From the NCBI GenBank assembly GCA_022414725.1, contig CM039466.1:17632817-17696816 (forward strand): a DNA stretch of 64,000 bases, given 5' to 3'. Positions 42,081 through 51,846 of the stretch are shown here, in pieces. The position numbers and the translations under genes were made by a program. The notes beneath the pieces are model-generated. The model was not told where the DNA came from and did not search any database. It saw only the letters and a list, made by a program, of their open reading frames with translations. The stretch comes from Microglena sp. YARC. Taxonomy: Eukaryota > Chlorophyta > Chlorophyceae > Chlamydomonadales > Chlamydomonadaceae. Positions within the stretch are counted from its first letter, which is position 1, and every line of letters starts with the position of its first letter.

Positions 42081-42623
42081 CAACCACGTCCGCGGGGTTG
42101 CTGTCTGCATGAAGCTCTGGTACCCGGAGAACTGGGTGTATTCGGTGTGGTCGGTGTATACCCGGTCAAAGTTTGTATATAATCGGTGTATTGTCGGTAC
42201 ATTCGGGATATAACTGGTCATTGTCGGTGTATAATCGGTGTATAGTCGGTACATTCGGTGTATAACTGCTCATAGTCGGTGTATAATCGGTGTATAATCG
42301 GTGTATAGTCGGTACATTTGGTGTATAACTGGTGTATAGTCGGTATAGTCGGTATAGTCGGTATAGTCGGTATAGTCGGTATAGTTGGTATAGTCGGTAT
42401 AGTCGGTGTATAATCGGTGTATAGTCGGTATAGTCGGTATAGCCGGTATAGTCGGTCTAGTCGGTCTAGTCCGTATAGTCGGTGTATAATCGGTACATTC
42501 GGTGTCAGTGGTCGGGGTGTTGAGATGAAGATTTTGTCTACCAAAATCCGTCGTTTTTTTCGTAAGCTGATCGCTAAATGATTGTGCAGAAAAATAAGTG
42601 CCGGTTGTGTATCTCAAGAGGAT
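42081..42623. repeat. GTATAGTCGGTATAGTCGG tandem repeats inside the gypsy-like element
   Basis: A 10-bp unit GTATAGTCGG and longer GTGTATAATCGGTGTATAGT phrases occupy 42,170-42,510. The Tyr/Thr-Asp open frames here are repeat artefacts. This is where the 3' end of the internal region should lie. Confidence 0.9.
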
Positions 42624-42809
42624 TTATTGCTCGGCTGACGGTGGGTCGGGCAGTGTCTGACCTTGTGCAACAATGGCACTGACAAAGGCCGGGTGTCGGG
42701 AAAGGGGGTCGGCAACATTGGTTTGGCCAGCAATGTGTTTCAATGTGTACTCAAATCGGAAGGAAAATGCTATCCATCGAGCCTGTTTGGGGCTGAGCAA
42801 TTGCTGCAT
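42624..42809 (-). pseudogene. RNase H fragment of the gypsy-like element
   Basis: The minus-strand product contains QQLLSPKQARWIAFSFRFEY, TLKHIAGQTNVADPLSRHPAF, the C-terminal part of Ty3/gypsy RNase H, where the Asp in NVADPLSR is the last catalytic residue. The N-terminal half of the domain, with the other acidic residues, is not recognisable in the adjacent repeats. Remnant, not functional by itself. Confidence 0.85.
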
Positions 42810-44303
42810 TTGCAGGTAAATTAAAGGACAGTGGTCGGGTATAAGGTCAAAAGTACACCATCAAGCTAGCATCAGAATTCACTGAGGACTTTGTGGCAAG
42901 CAGAAAGATCAAGGTTATTACTGCAATTGTTTCGGTTGGAGGAATATCGGGTGGTACGGGTAGTATCAGATTCAGATTTAGCATCAGATTTTCAAATGTG
43001 TCGGATGTTCAGATGTGTCAGATATTGAGATATGCAGATATTCAGATATTCAAATGTTCAGATGTTTATATGTTCATATGTGTCATATGTTCAGAGGTTC
43101 AGAATTGAAAATACCAGATGTTCAGATGTTTAGGTGTTCAGGTGTTCTGAAACGGATCAGATATGCAGATGTTCGTTTATGCACATGTGTCAGTTTGTCA
43201 GATATGCAGATGCTCAGATTTTCATATGGTCATATGTTCAGATTTTCAGATGTTCAGATGTTCAGAGGGTCAGGTGTTCAGATGTTCAGATGTTCAGATG
43301 TCCAGCATAGAAATTGGCAGATTTGGTTAGGGGATCCAAGCATTATGGCTGGATTGAGGAAAAGACAGGTCAGAGTGAGCGGAGGCTGAGGTAGGCTGAG
43401 GCTGAGGGAAATCTGAGACAGATCTGAGATGGATCTGAGGCTAGCTGGGTGATCTATCTGAGACGGATCCCATGGGGATCTGAGAAAGGCTGATTGATCG
43501 GAGGCAGATCTCAGGTGGATCTGGGTGATGCTGATTGATCTCATACAGATATGAGGCTGATTTGAGGCGGATGTGGGGCTGATCTGAGCTGTTGGGCTGA
43601 CATTTCATCGGTTTCGGGGTAGTCCGGAAGGTCGGGGTTGTCCGGAAGGTCGGTGTAGTGCACTATCGGAGAGTTCGGTGAGGTGGTAGGATAGAGATGG
43701 TGGAGAGTAGGGGGGGTTCATGAATCATGATGGGAAGGATTGGTGGTCCATTTCGGTAGATTCGGCGTTTGAAGTGTTCGGTGGCCAAGTCAGGCTTGTC
43801 ATACGGATAGCTTTTGGTCGCACCATAAGGTGGAAGCATGTTGGTAAGGATATAATGGACATAGTGGTATGTCGGCATTATCGGTACATATGATATATGT
43901 AGGGGTATCAGGCACCAAGTGAAGTAGTTATACCATCCATATCGGACGGAGGAGGTGCTCGGGGATGGTTGTCAATAATCGCTCCTCATCCCGGGATATA
44001 TACATCGGCATTGTATTTATCTGGCGGAGGTGCCTGTCAGTGATCAACCCGACAGGACTACGATCGGACTACTACAAGTTCACTTCCGGTTGTGGCATGG
44101 TCGGATGTCACATTCGGTTTCAGGTTCAGTTTCGGGTTCAGAGTGCAGGTTCGGGTACGGGTTCGGGTGTGGAAGGACGGGGGAGGCCGTAATCGGTTAG
44201 GCAAGGAGTGGTGCATATGTGAGAGCAGTTTTGGTAGCCTCAAAAGTGGCGGTATGGGCATTAGTCCATTAGAATCGGTTGGAGGAGGCTGTGATGAGAG
44301 TTG
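42810..44303. other. Degenerate interior of the gypsy-like element with TTCAGATG and GATCTGAG repeats
   Basis: 42,990-43,320 is an 8-10-bp TTCAGATGTTCAGATG repeat and 43,390-43,600 a GATCTGAGGCTGATCTGAG repeat. From 43,600 to 44,300 the sequence is irregular. Parts of RNase H would be expected between the reverse transcriptase and 42,809 but were not recognised. Simple repeats may have replaced coding sequence. Confidence 0.6.
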
Positions 44304-45250
44304 TCAACGGTGCCACAAGGCTTGAATATCCTTTGATATACGTCCGGAGATAGGTTGAAAGTCCAAGGAAGGATCGGAGGTTGGCAACGGTTTTCGGCTT
44401 TCGGTTTTCGGTGGCCAGGATATTATTGTATCGGTTTGGGAGGGATCCATCTTGAGGTGTCCATTTCCAACAATATGACCAAGGAATTTCATTTCGGATG
44501 TGAAATTCGCATTTGTGGAGTCTGCAATAGAGTTTCTCCTTTCAGAGGCTATCAAACACCAGTCGGAGGTGTTTCAGTGGGTCAGCCGGGAGTTTTGAAA
44601 ATATCAGAATATCATCGAGGAATATAACCACGAAGTCATCAAGATGGTCCCTGAAAATTCGGTTCATAAGGGCTTGAAATTCGGATGGCCCGTTACAGAT
44701 GCTCATGGGTAGGACCATATATTCGAAGTGACCTATCGGTTTGTTGAGAGCGGTTGTCGGAAGGTCGGATGGAAGGATTCTCATTATGAGGAACCACTTG
44801 TAGATCGGCATCGGTTTAGGTATCGGTATCGGTATCGGCATCGGCATTGGTATCGGCATCGGCATCGGGATTAAAAATCGGCATCGGTATCAGTATCGGC
44901 ATTGGTATCGGCATCGGCATCGGGATTAGTATCGGCATCGGTATCAGTATCGGTTTCGGATTTTGAGTGCATGTACTGGCCGGTAGTTGATGCACAGACG
45001 GAAGGAACCATCAGGTGTTGGTATGAACTGCACGGGGGAGCCAAATGGAGATAAACTAGGTCAGATCTATCCTTTGGACAGGACATCGGTAACGGTTGTC
45101 TTGACTGCAGACATTTCTATTGGACTCATGCGGTAACAGTTTCGGTACGGTATGTTCGGTATGTTCGGTTGGAGAGGAATGAGTTCATCAATCTGGTCAC
45201 GAAAAGGGGGTAAACCAGGGACTGCGGTGAAAATGTCAGTGTAAGAGTCG
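44304..45250 (-). pseudogene. Reverse transcriptase of the gypsy-like element, disrupted
   Basis: Minus-strand fragments give the start of the domain (YRNCYRMSPIEMSAVKTTVT, then DVLSKG), the central palm (GHFEYMVLPMSICNGPSEFQ, ALMNRIFRDH) with the catalytic FLDDILIFS at about 44,605-44,635, and the region after it (FLGHIVGNGHLKM). A hexanucleotide repeat (CGGTATCGGCATCGG, 44,808-44,965) has expanded between fingers and palm, where the first catalytic Asp motif would be, and several frameshifts separate the pieces. The enzyme encoded here cannot be active. Confidence 0.85.
44808..44965. repeat. (GGTATCGGCATC)n microsatellite inside the reverse transcriptase
   Basis: About 158 bp of 6-bp units encoding Pro-Met/Pro-Ile on the minus strand, interrupted by one imperfect segment near 44,870. 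Its position replaces conserved codons. Confidence 0.92.
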
Positions 45251-45644
45251 GTAAGAGTACGGAGAGCTGCAGCTAGGGCATGTTCCGTTGGTTTAGTCTC
45301 AGCAGTCAAATTGTTGAATGTTACATGGACAGTCTGAGACGGTATGTCACATGGGATTGTGCCAGATTGGGGGCGGTGGTCGGATGTGTGGTCAGGTTGT
45401 GGTCCTAAACTGATAGGTGGTTGTGATTGTTCAAAAAAAAGAAAGGAACCGCATCCTTGGCGGATTAGTTTACGGGCGCCCTTGGCGGTGATCATTTGCA
45501 GTGTGTCGGATGAGGGAAAGGATGCCAAGAATTGGGCAAGTGCGTGTTGCATGACAGCTGGACCAGAGTCAAATCGGGTTTTTGAAACGGAGGATACTGT
45601 GAAGTCGAAGCTAGTTTGGTGACGAAGTGATAATGTCTGTGCAC

Positions 45645-46328
45645 TCATGTCAATACGGGTTGGCAAAGGAATTGATTACCTAAGATGGGGTTAAATGTTG
45701 TGGACGGTGTGAAATTACCAAGTTGGAGTTTTGCAATGGCATGACCAATTATCGGTATGGTCTGTGGACTCCCAGCAAGGGAGACAGAAGGTAGGGGATA
45801 TGATGTAATGGGGAGTCCTATCCGCTGGGCCATACGGAGGGTGCCAAAATTATGGGATGCACCAGTGTTACCTAAAATGGAGACTTTAGCATCTGCCAAG
45901 AGGTCGGAATAAACATTAGCCAGGGGGATTGTAATTGTCCAAGCATGGTATAGCCAGTGTTGGTCGGATGGGTCAGTTTTAGGTCGAATAGGTCGGATGG
46001 GTCGGTTTTGGGTCGGTTGGGTCGGTTTAGGGTCGGTTGGGTCGGATGGGTCGGTTGGGTCGGTTATGGGTCGGGTGGCTCGGATGGGTCGGTTTGGGGT
46101 CGGATTTGGACAGTCCCAGGCGTAGGTGGGCCGGTTGCCGGGGGGGGGGGGGGGGGGGGGGCACAGTTGGTACTGTGTCAGGCGGGGGTGGGCCGGTTGC
46201 CGACTGGGGAGGCAGAGTCGGTTGCTGAGTCGGCACAGTGTCAGCCACAGTGGATGGTCCGGCACCATGAAGTGATGAAGGTGTTCAGGTTCGGTGTCCG
46301 CACTGTTGCGGGTCATGCGTGGGGGCAT
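45645..46328 (-). pseudogene. Protease-like region of the gypsy-like element with altered active site
   Basis: A 227-codon open frame on the minus strand has a Pro-rich N-terminal half made of expanded GTCGGATGG-type repeats and a retropepsin-like C-terminal half: VSILGNTGASHNF, MAQRIGLPI, GHAIAKLQLG and NPILGNQFL. The family active site is D-T/S-G-A-S; here Asp is replaced by Asn (about 45,857-45,880, AAC in place of GAC). That is expected to abolish catalysis. Poly-G of about 22 bases lies at 46,140-46,161. Confidence 0.75.
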
Positions 46329-46329
46329 G

Positions 46330-46915
46330 TCGGAGTCAGTGTTGTCGGTGTTGTCAGTTCTGTCTGTCAGGGACAGATTAGAGAACGGATTGGATGGGTC
46401 GGTGGATCGGTGTTGGGTGCCACGCAGTGCCGGTGGCGGTTTGGGTACTGTTCGCGTGCCTGTTCTTTTCAGACTGTCAGAGGTAAGGAAAAGAAAGGCC
46501 GGTTAATGACGGGATTGTCGGGGAGGGTCGGTGGTGTTCGGGAGCAGCAGTGTTTGAGAGGATCGGATGGTTGTGAACGGTACCTGCTCCAATAGTCTCA
46601 TTCTGAGGAAATGAGCAGTTGAGATTCCGGAAAGGTAGCCGGGCACGGGTGTCTGAGATTGTCGGGAGTACAGAGAGTGGCAGGTTGGGTAATCGGGCGT
46701 GTCTGTGGGGTCGTTCGGTTGCGGATTTAGGTCCCTGGGTGTAAGCAACAAGGAACTGGGGGGCGGGAATCGGTGCTAACGGCATGCAGTGGCGTACACG
46801 GAATACACCTGGAGTAGTCGAAGGGTGTGCAAAAGCCGGGATCTTTGACGAAGCAAAAAAAAAACTGCAGGAAGAATCGGATAATCGGTAGGGAGCCCCA
46901 GCTCCAAGGCTTTAA
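46330..46915 (-). other. Gag-position region of the gypsy-like element
   Basis: Lies between the 5' LTR/primer site and the protease. Minus-strand frames of about 100 codons (46,477-46,785) show no zinc knuckle or recognisable capsid motif. If it is gag, it is too degenerate for me to identify. Confidence 0.4.
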
Positions 46916-46933
46916 CCTCGGCTCCAGAAACCA
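46916..46933 (-). promoter_or_regulatory. Primer binding site of the gypsy-like element
   Basis: Two bases inside the 5' LTR (minus strand) is TGGTTTCTGGAGCCGAGG, beginning with TGG as needed to pair with a tRNA CCA 3' end. The implied tRNA ends CCTCGGCTCCAGAAACCA; the isoacceptor was not determined. Confidence 0.8.
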
Positions 46934-46935
46934 CT

Positions 46936-47337
46936 TGTAGATGTCGGCGTCGGAGGACTGGAATCGGGGAGTTAATACTGAGTAGTTTCAGTTATTCCTG
47001 GAGGGAGGGTGTGATCCTCTTATACCAAAGTATACTCAGTACGCGTAGACCGACCTCCAAAAGTTCGGCTTCGGTTTATATACTAATCGGAATCGGAATC
47101 GGTAGGTGGTCGGTAGTCGGTAGTCGGTGGTAGCAGTGTCGGTAGTAGTGTCGGTAGCAATGTCGGTAGCTGGTCGGTGGCTGGTCGGTAGCAGTATGTG
47201 GTAGCTGGTCGGTAGTCGGTGTGTGTGATGTGTGATGAGTAGCAGTGTCGGTGTCAGCTGGTCGGTAGTCGGTGTGTGGAAGCTGGTCGGGAGTCGGTGG
47301 TCGGTCGTCTGTGTCGGTGGTCGGCCAGGCTACTACA
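46936..47337 (-). repeat. 5' LTR of the gypsy-like element
   Basis: 402 bp, same length as the partner LTR and about 98.8% identical by my count (5 differences). It ends next to the target duplication CATTG. Confidence 0.93.
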
Positions 47338-48110
47338 CATTGTAATTACTCCAGGGTGGAATGGGCCGTGGGCATCCTTGCTATCAGGGTTACCTGTCCA
47401 GGCCACAATGGAGTTGCAATGGAAAGCTGACCTCCTGGTGGCTGGGGTTTTGGTACCAGCCAGAGATAGGGGGAGCTGGAGCAAGCGCCCCAAGCACCCC
47501 CTAAAGGCCAGCATCATCCTATGGGGCAGCAGTCAAGATTCCGGGGACTAGGGTATAGGGTATAGGGTGGCTTCCCTGTGTGTGGAAACATCAGGACAAA
47601 CATAGTGGGAGGAGGTTTATGTATGTATGAACGGAAACCAGGGAGCACAATAAGCGGATTACAATTTTTAAAGATTGGACAACCCCACAGAAACCGCAGG
47701 ACCATGTAGCGTTCCAGGTTCTTACATGTCTGTTCTTGAGCAGGGTTGTTCAGAAAGCTGCGTCTTTTGCTGCTGACGAAACGTGGGGAGGGTCTGTTGC
47801 GTCTGCAACGCAGTTCCAGTGGGCCGGTTGCGTCGTAGATATAGAGTTTGGAGGAGATTGTGTGAAGCAGGCTTGTCTTGGGTCAACAATTTCCTGTTGA
47901 TGACAATGTATTGTACTGTACAGTGCTGTACTGTTTTGTTATAGGCCAGGAAAGACAGTTCGGGAAAACAGGCACTGGTTAACTGAAACTCTACAAATCG
48001 TAATGCAGAGGGCTCGGAGTTCGTCCTGCGCATGTGAACGATAATCTATGTATGTTGTCAAATTGATAAATAAATGTAACAAGATGTTTCCATCGTCTGA
48101 ATGAGTCAGG
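47338..48110 (+). pseudogene. Unit 2: 3' piece of the OPR-RNase H copy and its 3' flank
   Basis: Resumes exactly where 41,660 was interrupted (after the duplicated CATTG) with the codons ITPGWNGPWASLLSGLPVQA, and ends at a stop at 47,551. The following 560 bp match 38,671-39,222 of unit 1, including GGGAGGAGGTTTATGTATGT and CGTCTGAATGAGTCAGGG. At 48,110/48,111 it passes directly into the left end of unit 3. Confidence 0.9.
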
Positions 48111-50131
48111 GTTCATTAACATTCTCATATTAAAGACATTGATAACTCAATCAGGCCCGATTCCTAATTTCGAATATCAAACATTCCTCTCAGAGTAATA
48201 TGGACATTCCATCACAAAGTGCATTTAATCCGAAACTATTCTTCTACCTTCAACCACCGTATCAAAGCACATACAATACATCAATAAGTGACAGCACTTG
48301 GGTCAACACTGACCTGGTGTATGTAATCAAACCAAGCGCTTGACGGGAACCAGTCCATTATTTATGGGATGCATTATCGATTGACCGATAATAATATTCC
48401 GAGAAGCATACCATGGTTGTTCAAAACGTTCAGGGCTGACAAAAACAAACGTCAAGGGTTGTTCAAAACGGTACAATTCACGTCTCAAACGCACATGTTG
48501 CAAGGTCATACACTGTCCGAGCTGGCATCAACAAGGCAAGATCTAAGCTGGCACCGCCTGGCACCAAGATCGGCCGCCATTACGACTCCCCCTTACTGAG
48601 CTTGTAGGATCGCCTCGGTACAGCTTGCTCTTTGGTGCGCGCAGCAACCACCTCCTATTCCTAAAGCTGCGCATACTTGCGTACTAGTTATTTCTTCTTT
48701 CTTGCGCCTTGCATATTCGCGTTCTCTGTCCCGCCACATCCTTGTTTTTCCTGCGCTTCATCATATCGATTTGTTGTCCTGCTTCTGCATCAACAGAAGC
48801 CTTCTATTCATTTCTGCGGACGAGGTGAGCGGGATCTTTGGAATAACTAATCCCGTTCAAGGATTCAAATCGACGCTATCGAGAAGGGCAGTGAATCTGT
48901 CCTAACAAGTACAGTCTGATGTGCGTAGGTCCAATCATCAAGGATGCAGCTGTTGCTCAGGGCAAGGCCCATGCTGCAATTCAGGATCCCAATCCTGCCA
49001 CTCTCTCAGCCCACTCCACAGTGGAGTACTACTCCTGCTGCATCACATGTCATCCTTGCCTCCCTGAGGAAGTATGTGTTAGTATGATGAGAACATGTAC
49101 CTCTGTACTGCTGCATCACATGTCATCTGTGCCTCTCTGAGTAAGTATGCATGGGTAGCTATGATGCCATCATATTATAGCCCCTCCTGCCATGGTGGGC
49201 TAGCCCCTTAAGCCTATTTGGTCTACCCCTGAACTGTAACAACATACATACATCATTGATTTGGCTGCTGGTATGGATACATCTGCATACTGACAGTATT
49301 CATGTTTCTCCCTGACTCCCGGCTCCTGCTGGCTTGTTGGCTCCTGCTGGCTTGCTGGTACCTGCTGGCTTGCTGGCGCCCTCCCTGGCTCCCTGACTCC
49401 TTGCTCCTGCTGGCTTGCATGCAGATGAGCGCCCCCTTTGGTCTGGGTGGGGAGAAACAAGGAAGGAAGCTCCAACTTGGAGTCATGGCTATGCTACCAA
49501 CTACTACGCTGGTTGGAAGGCAGGACAGGCATCTCATGTGAAGGGCCCTGCTGGTCCCTCTCAACGAGGAAGAGAAAGAGAAGCATCATCTGGAAACAAT
49601 ACATCACGACGTAAAAGCCATCAGGATGACAAGGTAGGACGGGTTTGTTTTTAATCTATGTGATTCACATAGATTGGCTCCATAAGCTTACGTGATGTCA
49701 CGTACAAACTTATGTTGTGTAGTACCTTGATGCTGATGTTACCCACAGCATGATGACCACTTTCTTTCTTTCGTGCGACGCATCGCAAATTGAGTGACTC
49801 GGTGCGACCCCAGTGCGACTCGCTGCACCCCGAACACCGCAGAGCACAAAGGGCGGAGCCTGGGGGCTTAATTGGGGGCATTTCTGACTAGTTTAGCCGG
49901 ACCCATTCGTCTCTATGCAGCAACATAATAGAGATGCGCCGCACACAAAAAACATTGGTGGTGACAAGACAACCAATTTGTGTACATGTGGGCTTTCTAA
50001 TTTGTTTAGTGTCGTAGACTCATAGTGTGCTCCCTGGTTTCCGTGGGTATCGCACTGGGTGACTTGGAATTGGAAGACGGTGAGCAAACCAGAGTTGGCT
50101 GAAAAACCATGTAAAAATCCAAGCTTGAATA

Positions 50132-50180
<49 letters not shown>

Positions 50181-51423
50181 GTTGTCATCAACATCATGCC
50201 GCGATCGCTTCGCCAGGGTAGTAGTCCAGTAGGGTTACATGGTGCAGTCACACTGAATCATCCTAGTGGTGATGACAATACAGCTACCTTAATGCTCACT
50301 TGGGCTCTACATTCATTCACAGCCCACATGTTTGGATACGCAGAGCTGTTACACTGTTTATCCCAAGTAAATATTCCTATTGTTTGTTAGTGTAATGTAT
50401 TTCTGTACATTATTGGTTGATGTATTTGAATATTATCAGTCCTTCACCGTGTGCAAGAGTGGATGCTGCTATATGCCCATATACATATAGCTTGGGAACG
50501 GCTATGTTAGCTAATATGAGTAAATGCATAATATTGGTTAATATTTGTTGGCGTACGCAACTATCATTAGTACCCAAATGAAAAAGAAAAAATGAAGAAG
50601 GGATTACCCCAAATAAAATCTCCGTCTGTCCGTTAGTCACAAAACAACATTTTCAGGTTTCATGAATTACAGCAAAAATTTGAATATTCTATATCTTATT
50701 ACAATTATAAGTCTTATTTAAACCGGACAGATTCTCACGAGAGCACATATGAGCATCCCAATTGAAGAAAAGGAGCTAAGTTTGTTTTGTTGATGCCCAA
50801 AGCTACAATTAACGGGTAATATATTTCACCATTTCAAATTTGTACCATTTAAACATGTGCGCATACATAGGTTTGGGAGCAGAATTGTTGTCAAGAATTC
50901 AAGGCGAAAACATTTAAGCATCACAATCGAGGAAACATTCCCCTTCGTCACTTATGCTATAATTAGCACGTGGAACTCACCTCAAGGCTGTGCTTGGGGT
51001 GGGCAGGGGCAATCCACGCCAAGTACCCTTGGCCGAAAATTGTGAAAAATGAAATCGCAGGTTTGAATCTCACTCAGACCGAAATTCAACTTATTCAAAA
51101 AAAACAATTACGTCATTGAACTGTAAAATCATATTTGTGCATGAATTACAAGACCATACATGCTCACAAATATACATGGGGCCACACATGCGCCTATACT
51201 TCCACATTCTTCACGTGTATGGGGTGTTCGCGTTTCCAAATACCTACTTTGCACATAAATATCTCACGGAATACTTTGAATCAAGTTGTACTCGACACAT
51301 TAGCATATTCATATACCACATATGATCATATTAAAACGCCACATACAGTTATGATCGAAGTGATGGGTATGCCACAACTAGTTCTGCCACAACTAGTGAT
51401 GGGTATGCACCCAACTTCACATA
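48111..51423 (+). repeat. Unit 3: left part of the 6.5-kb repeated unit
   Basis: Co-linear with 32,697 to about 36,060 of unit 1. It carries counterparts of the candidate exons (48,930-49,070 and 49,425-49,633), the dispersed repeats (49,651-49,965), a longer (TCA)n tract (50,131-50,180) and the AT-rich segment. Differences are mostly substitutions and small indels. It is interrupted by the copia-like element and continues at 58,358. Confidence 0.88.
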
Positions 51424-51747
51424 TATCAGCATGTATAGCGGTGCTCTCACGCGTTTTATGACTTGGTGACTACTTATGTACTCCCTTAGAACTATCGGCT
51501 CTCCTGAGCCAGCTTCCCGTGGGACTGAGTCATCTTGAGATGACTCAGTGGCAGCTTCCTGTCACCTACGTCTCCGGTCTGATCTGTACCCTGTTAGGTT
51601 CCTGTCTACCGCCTCCTTTCACCACAGGTGCCCCTTTATGGGTCTCCTGTGTCTGTAACGTTATCCTTGTCTCCGTGTATAGATTGGTGCGTCTGTTCCG
51701 TTGCTTTAATCTACTGTCCACTCTACCGGAGTGATTTCAAGCTGATA
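51424..51747 (+). repeat. 5' LTR of the copia-like element
   Basis: 324 bp, TATCAGC...GCTGATA. Contains an internal palindrome GACTGAGTCATC...GATGACTCAG (51,530-51,550). No TATA box is obvious. The sequence right after it (GGTTACTGGGCTCCTC) is the primer-site position but does not match a tRNA end that I recognise. Confidence 0.96.
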
Positions 51748-51846
51748 GGTTACTGGGCTCCTCATCACTACCACTGCTTTGATAATGCAACTTCCGTGAG
51801 GGCCTCCTGCCGGCTTTGTGAAACTTACCAAACTTAATGGTGTTTC

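Larger units (their letters stand above)
41661..47337 (-). mobile_element. Ty3/gypsy-like LTR retrotransposon, nested in unit 2
   Basis: Two 402-bp direct repeats (41,661-42,062 and 46,936-47,337) starting TGTAG and ending CTACA differ at only about five positions. They are flanked by the 5-bp target duplication CATTG (41,656-41,660 and 47,338-47,342). Order on the minus strand is protease-like, reverse transcriptase, RNase H fragment, which fits Ty3/gypsy. Integrase was not recognised. Large parts of the interior are expanded simple repeats, so the copy cannot be autonomous. Unit 1 preserves the empty site at 38,455-38,465. Confidence 0.93.

Noticed and set aside
42218..42617. Tyr-Thr-Asp/Ile-Pro-Thr-rich minus-strand frames
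   Set aside because: Direct translations of the GTATAGTCGG repeat inside the gypsy-like element.
32697..48110. Complete DIRS-type element with tyrosine recombinase
   Set aside because: Only RNase H and C-terminal pol sequence is present. I found neither reverse transcriptase nor tyrosine recombinase motifs in any unit, so I call it a fusion/remnant rather than an intact element.
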